Assembly: GCF_000717345.1 (NCBI RefSeq)
Contig: NZ_JNZA01000064.1
Location: forward strand, 1 to 27,932
Length of the DNA: 27,932 nt
Direction: 5' to 3'
Source: Streptomyces lydicus
Lineage (GTDB): Bacteria; Actinomycetota; Actinomycetes; Streptomycetales; Streptomycetaceae
Every line of letters begins with the position of its first letter. The first letter of the stretch is position 1. The notes below the pieces were generated by a model. The model saw only the letters and a program-made list of their open reading frames with translations, ran no database searches and had not been told where the DNA came from. The position numbers and the translations under genes are program-made. Shown here one piece after another: positions 6,550 through 13,826 of the stretch.

Positions 6550-8319
6550 TTATCCCTCGTTGACCGGGTCCTCGGTTCCGGGGGAGGGCGCACCCGCACC
6601 CCTCGTACCGTCGACACCTTCCGTATCCCCGACAACTCCCGTACCGGACAACCCGTCCTGCCAGACCCTGACGAGCCGGACATCGTCCGCCCTGTCCCGA
6701 TGGGCCTGATCGAGTACGAGATGCGCGGTACGGCCCGCCAGCGTCAGCGTCATCAGCTGGTTGCCGAACCAGGGGCCGCCCGTACGGCGCCACTTCACGG
6801 CCGGCCGGTCCAGCCGCCCGTGCCGCGCGAGCAGCGTCCCCAGCCGGCGGCCGGTCCGGCTCCAGCCGAAGCGGAATCCGGCCTGCAGCGAACCGGGAAT
6901 GCTGTTGTGGACGGGGGAGCAGGTCAGCTGGAGCACCCGGCTCGTGGGCCGCGGTCCGGTGCCGCGCCAGTGCGGCTCCGCCACGTACGCGTGGTGCACG
7001 TCCCCGGACAGCACACAGACCGTCGCCGGGGCGTCCGGGCCGGAGCCGGCTTCGGCGATCAGCTCGGTGAGCGCGGTGAAGGAGGCGGGGAACGCCGCCC
7101 AGTGCTCCAAATCCGCCCGCTGGCGCAGGACTTCGCTGATCCGCGCCCAGCGCGGGCCGCGTTCGCCGGCGCACAGCGCGGCGTTCCAGCCCTCGGCGGC
7201 GTGGATGAGATGCGGCATCAGCCAGGGCAGCGAACTGCCGAGCAGCAGATGGTCGTAGTCGCCCCGCCCGTCCAGCACGGCCTGCCGCAGCCATTCGCCC
7301 TCGGCCTTGTCGAGCATCGCGCGGCCGCCCTCGTCGAGGACGCGGGTGGCGCGGGTGTCGATCATGACCAGGCGCACCCGTCCGAGGTCGCGGCGGTAGC
7401 TCCAGCGCGCGCACTCCGGACGGGCCTCCGCCTCGGCCGCGAACTCCCGTACCAGGTCCGTGCCGTCGCCCGCCGCCCGAACCCGGCCGTACAGCTCGTC
7501 CGCGGCCAGTTCGGCGGGCGAGAGGTTGCCCAGGTGCTGGTGCACCCAGTACGACATCAGCCCGCCCACTATCCGCTCGTGCCACCAGGGGGTCGCCCGC
7601 ATCCGGGCCACCCAGGCGGCGGAGGTGTTCCAGTCGTCGATCACGTCGTGATCGTCGAAGATCATGCAGCTGGGGACCGTGGACAGCAGCCAGCGGACCT
7701 CCGGATCGAGCCAGGATTCGTCGTAGAGGTGGGTGTACTCCTCGTAGTCGGCGACCTGCTTCCACGGGGGCTCGGTGACGTCCCGGCGACCGGCCAGCGC
7801 CCGTGCGGTCGCCTCGGAGGTCTGGTCGGCGTAGACCTGGTCGCCCAACAGCAGCAGCACGTCCGGACGCCGGCGGCCGGGCTCGGCGGCCAGGGTGGCG
7901 GCGAGGGTGTCCAGGGCGTCCGGCCCGACCGGGTCGTGCGCGGCCTGGGACGGCGTCGCCGACCAGCGGCAGGACCCGAAGGCGATGCTCAGGGGGCTGT
8001 CCCCGGAGGCGGGAAGGGTGCGGATCGTGCTCTCGGGGAAGTGGCTGCCGGGCAGCGGCCAGACCTCCTCCCGGTCGCCGTCGGCCGGTGCCCCCGACTC
8101 GCTCAGCAGGACCTGGTAGGGCGTCTCGCTGCCGGGGGTCAGGCCGGTCACCGGGACCAGCGCGTAGTGGTGCCCGGCCACCTGCCAGGTGCGTTCCGTG
8201 CCGCTCGCCCCGTCCCCGCAGCGGATGGTCACCTCACAGGGGCGGTCGGTCTCCACCCACACCGTCGCGCTGTCCGCGTCCACGTAGCGCAGCAGCGGAC
8301 CCAAGCGCAGTCCGGCCAT
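6550..8319 (-). CDS. phoD: PhoD-like metallophosphatase/phosphodiesterase
   Basis: The protein has 589 residues from an ATG with GGGAGG 6 bases upstream. An N-terminal fibronectin-like domain (about 1-100) is followed by the PhoD metallophosphatase core. Visible motifs are IAFGSCRWS (near 114), LLLLGDQVYAD (159-165 for GDQVYAD), FDDHDVIDDWN (222-231) and LSGDVHHAYVAE (439-445 for GDVHHAY). These supply the Asp, His and Asn ligands of the Fe/Ca centre. Such enzymes hydrolyse phosphodiesters and monoesters. Classical PhoD is exported by Tat, but no twin-arginine signal or any signal peptide is seen here. This one is therefore probably cytoplasmic, like many Streptomyces paralogues. It is transcribed alone: hairpins flank it on both sides, and no PHO-box repeats were recognised upstream. 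Confidence 0.88.
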   Translation of the reverse strand: MAGLRLGPLLRYVDADSATVWVETDRPCEVTIRCGDGASGTERTWQVAGHHYALVPVTGLTPGSETPYQVLLSESGAPADGDREEVWPLPGSHFPESTIRTLPASGDSPLSIAFGSCRWSATPSQAAHDPVGPDALDTLAATLAAEPGRRRPDVLLLLGDQVYADQTSEATARALAGRRDVTEPPWKQVADYEEYTHLYDESWLDPEVRWLLSTVPSCMIFDDHDVIDDWNTSAAWVARMRATPWWHERIVGGLMSYWVHQHLGNLSPAELAADELYGRVRAAGDGTDLVREFAAEAEARPECARWSYRRDLGRVRLVMIDTRATRVLDEGGRAMLDKAEGEWLRQAVLDGRGDYDHLLLGSSLPWLMPHLIHAAEGWNAALCAGERGPRWARISEVLRQRADLEHWAAFPASFTALTELIAEAGSGPDAPATVCVLSGDVHHAYVAEPHWRGTGPRPTSRVLQLTCSPVHNSIPGSLQAGFRFGWSRTGRRLGTLLARHGRLDRPAVKWRRTGGPWFGNQLMTLTLAGRTAHLVLDQAHRDRADDVRLVRVWQDGLSGTGVVGDTEGVDGTRGAGAPSPGTEDPVNEG

Positions 8320-8425
8320 CGGTGCCTCCCGTCGTCGTGCTCAGAGGATAGGAGCAGGAGGGCGCGAGGAGGTGCGGGAGTGGCAGGGGCCACGGAAGGC
8401 CCGGGGGACGGGCCGGGACGTGGCG

Positions 8426-8463
8426 CGCGCCCGCCGGCCGGTGAGTGCCGGTCGACGGGCGCG
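8426..8463 (-). terminator. Hairpin downstream of HNH nuclease gene
   Basis: CGCGCCCG (8426-8433) pairs with CGGGCGCG (8456-8463), and the loop contains a further CCGG/CCGG-rich stem. It lies about 55 bases past the stop of the HNH gene. The rest of the 199-base gap (8320-8518) shows no gene. Confidence 0.5.
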
Positions 8464-8518
8464 GTGCCCGGAGGGAGACGTCCGGAACGGGGCGTGCCCT
8501 AGGACGGGAGGCCGGGGA

Positions 8519-9175
8519 TCAGCAGGCGTCCAGGATCTTCTTCAGGGCGGCCTTCTCCGCGGAGTCGGCGGTCATGCCGTACACGTGCTTGACCCACACC
8601 CACATCCGGGCGTACTCGCAGTGGTAAGAAGCCTTCGGCGGCAGCCACTTGGCGGGGTCCTTGTCGCCCTTCTCCTGGTTGACGTTGTCGGTGACGGCGA
8701 TCAGCTGGGAGTGCGTCAGGTCGTTGGCGAGCTCCTGGCGGCGCGCGGTGGTCCACTGCGCGGCACCCGACTTCCACGCCTCCGACAGCGGGACGACGTG
8801 GTCGATGTCGAGGTCGTCCGCCTTCGTCCAGGTCGCGCCGTCATAGGCGGAAACCCAGGACCCGCTGACCGCCGCACAGCTGCCGTCCTGCTGGACGTTG
8901 GTGCCGTCGCGCTTGAGCACCACCTCGCGGGTGTTGCAGCCGTTCCCCTGGTCGATCCAGTGCGGGAACTTGTCGCGGCTGTAGCCGTCCTGCGGGCCCT
9001 CGGGCTGCTCCTTGATCTCGGTGAGGTACGTCCGCGCGGTGGCCGCGCTCGGCGGGCTGGGCGGTGCCGCCTGCGCGGACTGGCCGCTGAGCACCAGCGT
9101 GCAGAACAGGGCCGCGGCGGAACCCGCGGCAACGGAAACTCGACGCGCGTAGACCTTCGACATGGCCTTTGCCAT
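8519..9175 (-). CDS. Secreted HNH (DUF1524-type) endonuclease
   Basis: The protein has 218 residues; AAGGGAG stands 5 bases before the ATG at 9175. Residues 1-36 form a signal peptide: Lys/Arg start, hydrophobic VAAGSAAALFCTLVLSG, and AQA-A as the likely signal-peptidase site. The mature part contains the DUF1524/GmrSD_C type HNH motif DLDIDHVVPLSEAWKSGAAQW (about 121-141), then LANDLTHSQLIAVTDNVNQEKGDKDP and a closing WLPP..YHCEYA segment. This is the Streptomyces family of extracellular nucleases resembling Nuc-type HNH enzymes. Four cysteines (80, 100, 186, 218) are placed so that they could form two disulfides. It probably degrades external nucleic acid. Its promoter region is shared with the divergent FetB-like gene. 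No immunity gene is adjacent, which argues against a bacteriocin role. Confidence 0.88.
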   Translation of the reverse strand: MAKAMSKVYARRVSVAAGSAAALFCTLVLSGQSAQAAPPSPPSAATARTYLTEIKEQPEGPQDGYSRDKFPHWIDQGNGCNTREVVLKRDGTNVQQDGSCAAVSGSWVSAYDGATWTKADDLDIDHVVPLSEAWKSGAAQWTTARRQELANDLTHSQLIAVTDNVNQEKGDKDPAKWLPPKASYHCEYARMWVWVKHVYGMTADSAEKAALKKILDAC

Positions 9176-9270
9176 CGGAACTCCCTTGAAGTGGGGGGAA
9201 GTTGACCTGTCGGTGCGCGCCCCATGGTGGCGACGTGGGGTTGCCGTGGGGTGGGCACCAGGTAACAGAG

Positions 9271-9289
9271 TGACGACATGCTCACGTCA
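9271..9289. promoter_or_regulatory. Inverted repeat in the HNH/fetB divergent region
   Basis: TGACGACATGCTCACGTCA has 5-base arms TGACG/CGTCA around 9 bases. It lies between the divergent HNH and FetB-like genes, about 96 bases from each start. It could be an operator, but no regulator family is recognised. Confidence 0.25.
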
Positions 9290-9373
9290 GTTCAAGGGGT
9301 TGACGGAGCGCCATAAGTGCGCAATGGCACTCCGGTTGAGCCGCTCCGGCGCGTGCGCCCCGGCTTCCCGCCC

Positions 9374-9379
9374 TACAGT
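9374..9379 (+). promoter_or_regulatory. Putative -10 (TACAGT) for leaderless fetB
   Basis: TACAGT matches TANNNT and ends 6 bases before the GTG at 9386. No ribosome site is present before that GTG. This is the usual arrangement for leaderless actinobacterial genes and supports the chosen start. Confidence 0.4.
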
Positions 9380-9385
9380 GAGCCC

Positions 9386-10144
9386 GTGCTGCTGCCGGTC
9401 AACGCCACCCTCGGGGTCGTCCTCGCCGTCCTGCTGGCCGCCGCCGTGGCCGTCGCCGCACTGGCCCACCTCGGGCACGCCCGGGCCATCGCCCTCGCCG
9501 GACTGCGCGCGGCCGCACAACTCGCCGCCGTCTCCTACCTCATCGGCTGGGTGGTGCACGCCCTTCCCTGGCTGGTCTGCTTCCTCCTGCTGATGTTCAC
9601 GGTGGCGGTACGCACCGCCGGGCGCCGGATCACCCAGAACCGCACCTGGTGGTGGGCCGCCGTACCGATCGCCGTCGGGGTCGCCCCGGTCGTCGGCCTG
9701 CTCCTGGCCACCGGCCTGCTGCCGCCCCGCGGACTCACCCTCATCCCCGTCACCGGCATCCTCATCGGCGGTGCGCTGACCGCCACCGTGCTGGGCGGAC
9801 GGCGGGCGCTGGACGAGCTGGAGACCCGGCGCGGCGAGTTCGAGGCGGGGCTCGCGCTCGGCCTGCTGGACCGTGACGCACGCATGGAGGTGGCCCGCCC
9901 GGCCGCGTCGGACGCGCTGCTGCCGGGGCTCGACCAGACCCGGACCGTGGGGTTGGTCACACTCCCCGGGGCGTTCGTCGGCATGCTGCTGGGCGGCGCC
10001 TCGCCCGTACAGGCCGGGGCGGTGCAGCTGTTCGTGCTGGTCGCGCTGCTGGCGGTGCAGGCGGCGGCGTGCGCGGTGGTACTGGAGCTGGTCGCGCGCG
10101 GGCGACTGCACCGCGTACCCTTGACGACAGCAGAAGGGGAGTAG
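9386..10144 (+). CDS. fetB: FetB-like (UPF0014) metal-export permease
   Basis: The protein has 252 residues from the GTG at 9386, close to the roughly 260 usual for FetB. About seven hydrophobic segments are visible. Family landmarks include ARAIALAGLRAAAQLAAVSYLIGWV near 30-55, IPVTGILIGGALTATVLGGRRALDELETRRGEFEAGLALG near 118-158, and the segment TVGLVTLPGAFVGMLLGGASPVQAGAVQ, which matches the conserved (P)GMM.GM...G.SP..A..YQ region. FetB is the membrane part of the FetAB ABC exporter that protects enterobacteria from iron and oxidative stress. No FetA ATPase is encoded nearby, so it needs a partner encoded elsewhere or works differently. Its TAG stop (10142-10144) is inside the 5' core of a manganese riboswitch that precedes a manganese-exporter-like gene, linking the two as a metal-efflux unit. 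Confidence 0.85.
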   Translation: MLLPVNATLGVVLAVLLAAAVAVAALAHLGHARAIALAGLRAAAQLAAVSYLIGWVVHALPWLVCFLLLMFTVAVRTAGRRITQNRTWWWAAVPIAVGVAPVVGLLLATGLLPPRGLTLIPVTGILIGGALTATVLGGRRALDELETRRGEFEAGLALGLLDRDARMEVARPAASDALLPGLDQTRTVGLVTLPGAFVGMLLGGASPVQAGAVQLFVLVALLAVQAAACAVVLELVARGRLHRVPLTTAEGE

Positions 10145-10237
10145 CTCTCTGCCGGACCGTCGACATACTGCTTGCCCTCGTGGCGAGCCGGCGCCCGGAG
10201 CGCGATGCGGAGACGCACCGCGCCAGCGAGACCTTCG
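10132..10237 (+). ncRNA. yybP-ykoY-type Mn2+ riboswitch
   Basis: Several conserved elements of the yybP-ykoY class are visible. The 5' core is GAAGGGGAGTAG (10133-10144), the central element is CATACTG near 10164, and the 3' core is GCCAGCGAGACCTTC (about 10222-10236). GAAGG (10133-10137) pairs with CCTTC (10232-10236) to close the P1 stem. The family senses Mn2+ and typically controls MntP- or TMEM165/GDT1-type efflux genes, which is exactly what follows at 10324. The fetB stop codon TAG is part of the conserved GGGGAGTAG. The riboswitch RNA must therefore start inside fetB or come from fetB read-through. The identification uses remembered consensus, not a covariance-model search. Confidence 0.82.
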
Positions 10238-10267
10238 GCCGCAGTGTTTGACGCTGCCGTGCCGAAG
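10233..10267 (+). terminator. Riboswitch expression-platform hairpin
   Basis: CTTCGGC (10233-10239) pairs with GCCGAAG (10261-10267). Inside, GCAGTG (10241-10246) pairs with CGCTGC (10252-10257, one G-U) around loop TTTGA. The left arm uses the same CTTC that forms the 3' strand of riboswitch P1, so the two structures exclude each other. CCCCTTTCCC follows. This suits a switch that is off without Mn2+ (hairpin formed) and on with Mn2+ (P1 formed). Confidence 0.6.
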
Positions 10268-10323
10268 CGACCCCTTTCCCGGGCCCCTTTGGCGCGGCCC
10301 GACCGATCGAGGTATTCCGCCCC

Positions 10324-10905
10324 GTGTTCAGTTTCACCGTCGCCGCCGTCGTCTTCGGCGTCATCTTCCTTGCCGAGCTGCCCGACAAGACCGCCCTCGC
10401 CGGCCTGATGCTCGGCACCCGTTACCGCGCGTCGTACGTCTTCGTCGGCGTCGCGGCGGCCTTCCTCGTGCACGTGGCGCTCGCGATCGCCGCGGGCAGC
10501 GTGCTGACGCTGCTTCCGCACCGCGTCCTCCAGGCCGTGGTCGGGGTGCTCTTCCTGGCCGGGGCCGCCGTGCTGCTGTTCAAGAAGGACGACGACGAGG
10601 AAGAGGTGAAGAAGCCCGCGGACCAGAGCTTCTGGAAGGTGGCCGGGGCGGGCTTCACCATGATCCTGGTCGCCGAGTTCGGCGACCTGACCCAGATCAT
10701 GACCGCGAACCTCGCCGCCCGTTACGACGACCCCCTCTCGGTCGGCGTCGGCGCCGTACTGGCCCTGTGGGCCGTGGCCGGCCTGGGCATCCTCGGCGGC
10801 CGCACCCTGATGAAGTACGTCCCCCTCAAGCTCATCACCAAGATCGCGGCGGCCGTGATGGCGCTGCTGGCGGCCTTCAGCCTGTACGAGGCGATCGCGG
10901 GCTGA
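10324..10905 (+). CDS. GDT1/TMEM165 (UPF0016) Mn2+ exporter-like protein
   Basis: The protein has 193 residues from a GTG with GAGG 11 bases upstream. It has the two-fold repeat of the GDT1 family. The first copy carries FLAELPDKTALAGLML (E18-x-x-D21-K-T23). The second carries LVAEFGDLTQIMTANLA (E118-x-G-D121-x-T123). These E-x-G-D-(K/R)-(T/S) motifs line the cation path. Six or so TM helices are present. The acidic-basic cytosolic linker KKDDDEEEVKK (about 87-97) joins the halves. Bacterial members (MneA-like) export Mn2+, and animal and yeast homologues move Mn2+ and Ca2+. The upstream Mn riboswitch strongly supports a manganese-efflux role. Note the Pro at the third motif position of repeat 1 (ELPDKT in place of E-x-G-D), which is common in bacterial members. 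Confidence 0.9.
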   Translation: MFSFTVAAVVFGVIFLAELPDKTALAGLMLGTRYRASYVFVGVAAAFLVHVALAIAAGSVLTLLPHRVLQAVVGVLFLAGAAVLLFKKDDDEEEVKKPADQSFWKVAGAGFTMILVAEFGDLTQIMTANLAARYDDPLSVGVGAVLALWAVAGLGILGGRTLMKYVPLKLITKIAAAVMALLAAFSLYEAIAG

Positions 10906-11011
10906 GGCGTACCGCGGGGGTGGGCTTGCGGCTCACCCGCGAGGGCCGGTTTCCGGCCTGCCGGCGATTGCGGGGCCCGAGGCTTTTCTGGCCGCAGATG
11001 TTTTTTCCCCG

Positions 11012-11040
11012 CCGCCCACCCCCCTTCGGGGGGTGGGCGG
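11012..11040. terminator. Shared terminator between convergent genes
   Basis: CCGCCCACCCCCC (11012-11024) pairs perfectly with GGGGGGTGGGCGG (11028-11040) around a TTC loop (or a cUUCGg tetraloop with slipped pairing). It lies between the convergent GDT1-like gene (ends 10905) and the HAD gene (ends 11177) and could stop both. A TTTTTT run precedes it on the plus strand. Confidence 0.8.
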
Positions 11041-11176
11041 GTGTAGTGGGGAGGGTGAGGCCAACGCTTCGGCCGTGACCGGTGCCGGCGGGGAGCGCGG
11101 GGAGTGACGGGGCCGGCTACCAGCGGCCGGGCTCAAGCAACCCGGCTCGGGTGGCTCGGGTTCGAGCGGGTCGGGC

Positions 11177-11857
11177 TCAAGCCGTCTCGGTGGCGACGTC
11201 AGCGACGTGGACCGCGAGCGTGCCGTCCGGCCGCGCCTCGACGCGGACCTGGGTGAGGTCGTGTACCTGCACGGTGGGCGCGAACGCCGCCGCGCGGTCG
11301 CCGACGCCGACCACCCGCATCCCGGCCGCCCGACCCGCCTCGATGCCGGCCTCGGAGTCCTCGAAGACCAGGCAGTCCTCGGGCGCGAAGCCCAGCTCGG
11401 CGGCGCCCTTGAGGAAGCCTTCCGGGTCCGGCTTGCTGGCGCTCACGCTCTCCGCGGTGATCCGTACGGCCGGCATGGGCAGCCCCGCGGCGCCCATCCG
11501 GGCGTCGGAGAGCGGGACGTCGGCAGAGGTCACCAAGGCGTGCGGAAGCCCGGCGAGGGCGGCCATGAACGCGGGTGCGCCGGGGACCGGCACCACGCCG
11601 TCCGTGTCGGCGGTCTCCTGCTCCAGCATCCGGCGGTTGTCCGCGAGGTTGCGCTCCATCGGGCGGTCCGGCAGCAGCGCGGCCATCGTGGCCCACCCCT
11701 GACGGCCGTGTACGACCTTGAGGACCTCGTCCGCGTCCAGGCCCTGCTCGGCGGCCCAGCGGCGCCAGCAGCGCTCGACGACGGCCTCCGAGTTCACGAT
11801 CGTGCTGTCCATGTCCAGCAGCAGGGCGCGGGCGGTGAGCGTGGTGGTTGCCGTCAT
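11177..11857 (-). CDS. HAD-superfamily phosphatase (subfamily IA)
   Basis: The protein has 226 residues; AGGAG lies 8 bases before the ATG. All four HAD motifs are visible: I, LLLDMDSTIVNSE (nucleophile Asp15 and Asp17); II, HALVTSAD (Thr/Ser); III, SKPDPEGFLKGAAELG (Lys); IV, CLVFEDSEAGIEAGRAAGM (Glu-Asp). A helical C1-type cap lies between motifs I and II, which places it in the subfamily IA group of sugar phosphatases, phosphoglycolate and glycerol-3-phosphatase-like enzymes (beta-phosphoglucomutase fold). In motif I, DMDST replaces the commoner DMDGT. The exact substrate cannot be read from sequence. The gene is monocistronic and faces the GDT1 gene across the shared hairpin. Confidence 0.87.
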   Translation of the reverse strand: MTATTTLTARALLLDMDSTIVNSEAVVERCWRRWAAEQGLDADEVLKVVHGRQGWATMAALLPDRPMERNLADNRRMLEQETADTDGVVPVPGAPAFMAALAGLPHALVTSADVPLSDARMGAAGLPMPAVRITAESVSASKPDPEGFLKGAAELGFAPEDCLVFEDSEAGIEAGRAAGMRVVGVGDRAAAFAPTVQVHDLTQVRVEARPDGTLAVHVADVATETA

Positions 11858-12188
11858 CGGCGGGGCTCCTGGGCGCTACGGGTGAACGGGCGGATCGGGC
11901 TGCGGCGGGCCGGGCTCCGGGGCCTGCGCGGCGCGGTCCAACGGGGACCGGGCGGCCGCTGGCGACCGTACGGGCGGCGGGGAGCGGGGCGACTGGTGGA
12001 GGGCATGCGGGAACAAGAGCGGCTCCGCCCGCCGGTCAGGGAGTGCGGGCGGAACCACTTTGTTTCTTCACGATACAAAACGCATACGGGTGCCGACAAG
12101 CGGGCCCGGGCATCGAGCACGGCGGGCCCGGTCCCCGTCCCCGTCGCGGCCTCGCCGCCGGCGCGGTCCGCCGCCCTGGTTCCCGGCG
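11858..12188. other. 331-bp intergenic region with AT-rich inverted repeat
   Basis: No gene is supported here. It holds the HAD gene's upstream region and the 3' flank of the peptidoglycan-binding gene. The most striking part is an AT-rich patch at 12057-12085 in otherwise GC-rich DNA. There TTTGTTTC (12059-12066) and GATACAAA (12072-12079) form an inverted repeat with one mismatch and a 5-base centre. This may be the operator or promoter of the HAD gene, about 200 bases downstream on the minus strand. No regulator consensus is recognised. Confidence 0.4.
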
Positions 12189-13367
12189 CTACGGCAGCTG
12201 TGTGCGCGCCTCCAGTGACGCCCGGGTCCGGGTGCCGTAAACGCCGTCCGGGTCGCCCTGGACCCCGTAGGACTGCTGGTAGCGGGACACGGCTGCCCGT
12301 ACGTCCGCGTCGTACCGGCCGTCCGCCGGGTCCGCGTAGAGCGCCAACTGCCGCAGCCGCTCCTGCAACTCCGCCACCTCCGGGCCGCTGGATCCCTCGC
12401 GCAGCACGATCGGCCCGGTGGGGGCGGGGGCCGGGGCGGTGCTGGGGCCGGGGCCACTGGGGGAGTCGATGACGGTGCCGGCGGCGCGGGTGGGGGCGGG
12501 TGGGCGCGGCTCCGCGGTCCGGTAGAGCTTCACGGTGGCCTTGGGGGCGCCGAAGTGGGTGGCGTCCGGTGCGGGTGAGGAGGGCGTGGCGTGGGGGGAC
12601 GGACTGCCGCCGTCGGTGGGGGCGGGGTCGTCGCTGCTGGGGGCGGTGGCGGTGGGGGAGGGCGCACCCCCGTCGGGAGGTGCCGCCCGGTCCTGGCGTC
12701 CGCCGGACAGTACATCGGTGCCGATCATGACGGCGGTGGCGGCGACCGCTGTGCCGGCGGCCACCAGTACGGCGGGTAAGCCGCGCCTGCGGCGTGCGGG
12801 GGCGGAGGCCGTGGCGGTGGAGGTGCGGGCCGTCGGCTCGTCGGTGGCGGAGCTGAAGGTCCTCGACGAGGGGCCGGAGTGCTGGCGGGCCCGGGGGATC
12901 AGGGGCTCCGAGGTGCCTGCGGAGGCCGGAAAACGCTCGATACGGTCGATGGGAAGCGGCTCGACCGGCAGCGGCTCGATCGGCAGCGGTTCGGGGCCGT
13001 CCGGCGGGCTGCCGGGCCCGTACGCCTTGTACGTCCCCGTCCCCGTGTCCGCTCTGTGTACCGCCGCGTCCACCCCGGGTAAGTCGTCCAGGTGATCGCC
13101 CCGGCGGACGCCCGTCATGCGATACGCCTCGCCGGCGGCCCGCCTCCTGTCCCGTCCGACGGCTCCGTGCTCGTCGGCGCCCTCCCGAACCGCCCCGCCC
13201 CCGCCGGCGCCCTCCCCGGGGGCCCCGTCGTCACCGGGCAGTGACACGTACGGCCGTATGCGCAGCGGATCAAAGTCCTCCGCGCCGACCGCCGCGCACA
13301 GACAGGTCGGCCGGCCGTCACCGCGTACCGGGGCAAAGCAGTGCGGGCATGGCGGTAAAGCCGTCAC
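12189..13367 (-). CDS. Membrane-anchored peptidoglycan-binding protein
   Basis: The protein has 392 residues from a GTG preceded by GGGAGGGG at good spacing. Parts in order: a small N-terminal Cys cluster, CPHC at 7-10 and CLC at 22-24, probably a zinc ribbon; FDPLRIRPYV (32-41), a motif recurrent in Streptomyces proteins of this type; a long disordered linker with a PLP(I/V)E repeat at about 127-140; one TM helix at about 197-217 behind RRRR; a Pro/Ser/Thr-rich extracellular stretch; and a C-terminal PG_binding_1 domain (about 320-389) with GSSGPEVAELQERLRQL and DGVYGTRTRASLEA. The topology is N-inside, C-outside. It may link a cytoplasmic zinc-ribbon module to the cell wall. The role is unknown; it is not an enzyme. 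Confidence 0.82.
   Translation of the reverse strand: MTALPPCPHCFAPVRGDGRPTCLCAAVGAEDFDPLRIRPYVSLPGDDGAPGEGAGGGGAVREGADEHGAVGRDRRRAAGEAYRMTGVRRGDHLDDLPGVDAAVHRADTGTGTYKAYGPGSPPDGPEPLPIEPLPVEPLPIDRIERFPASAGTSEPLIPRARQHSGPSSRTFSSATDEPTARTSTATASAPARRRRGLPAVLVAAGTAVAATAVMIGTDVLSGGRQDRAAPPDGGAPSPTATAPSSDDPAPTDGGSPSPHATPSSPAPDATHFGAPKATVKLYRTAEPRPPAPTRAAGTVIDSPSGPGPSTAPAPAPTGPIVLREGSSGPEVAELQERLRQLALYADPADGRYDADVRAAVSRYQQSYGVQGDPDGVYGTRTRASLEARTQLP
12953..12994. repeat. 15-bp tandem repeat coding PLP(I/V)E
   Basis: Three consecutive 15-base units of the pattern GGCAGCGGCTCGATC occur. On the minus strand they encode EPLPI-EPLPV-EPLPI inside the linker of the peptidoglycan-binding protein. Copy number may vary between strains by slippage. 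Confidence 0.6.
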
Positions 13368-13826
13368 GAGTGGTCCCCTCCCTGGAGGTCCTCGAACAGT
13401 CAGCGATTATCCAGAGGCGCCGCCCGTCCGCGCAGGCGCTCGGAGACATCCGTCCGGCATCCCGTGGGTGACCTCCGCGTGACGGCCGCTACCGAGCGCT
13501 GATGCCCCCGAGAACGCGCTCGGCGGGCCATATCCGGTCGGACCGCCCAGGATGGAAGAAGTCCGGCGGAGGCCGGACGTCGGCGTCCGACGGCTCCCAC
13601 GGCTCGGACGGCGCCGGCACACACGGGCGAGCCGGGAGCCCGCCCGTACCGGCGAGCCACGGGAACACCGGTCCCGGAGGCCCGGGAGAGCGCACCAGGA
13701 AGCCACAAGACGCCCGAGCCACCAGGAGACCCGGACGACCACCTCCGGACCACACCCACGCACCCCGGCCACCGGACCCCGGCCACCGGGCCCGGACACC
13801 GGCCCCCGGAACAGGAGGACACGCAC
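13368..13826. other. 459-bp divergent intergenic region
   Basis: No gene is supported. On the minus strand GATAAT (13406-13411 as ATTATC on plus) is a good -10 candidate for the peptidoglycan-binding gene, 39 bases from its GTG, though without a clear -35. Near 13528-13545, CATATC is followed by the short palindrome CGGTC-G-GACCG (13535-13545), a possible control site for the exporter gene. Bases 13740-13815 are a C-rich leader with repeated CCGG.CACCGG elements, and AGGAGG (13813-13818) precedes the exporter ATG. Confidence 0.4.

Noticed and set aside
8519..9175. HNH nuclease as part of a toxin-immunity or restriction system
   Set aside because: It has its own Sec signal peptide and no adjacent immunity, methylase or GmrSD partner, so a stand-alone secreted nuclease is simpler.
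10121..10149. TTGACG at 10121 as the -35 of a riboswitch promoter
   Set aside because: The matching -10 would fall at about 10144, inside the riboswitch core, so transcription from it could not include the 5' strand of P1.
13740..13815. C-rich repeats as a CRISPR-like array
   Set aside because: Units are about 10 bases, irregular and without spacers. They are a GC-rich leader only.
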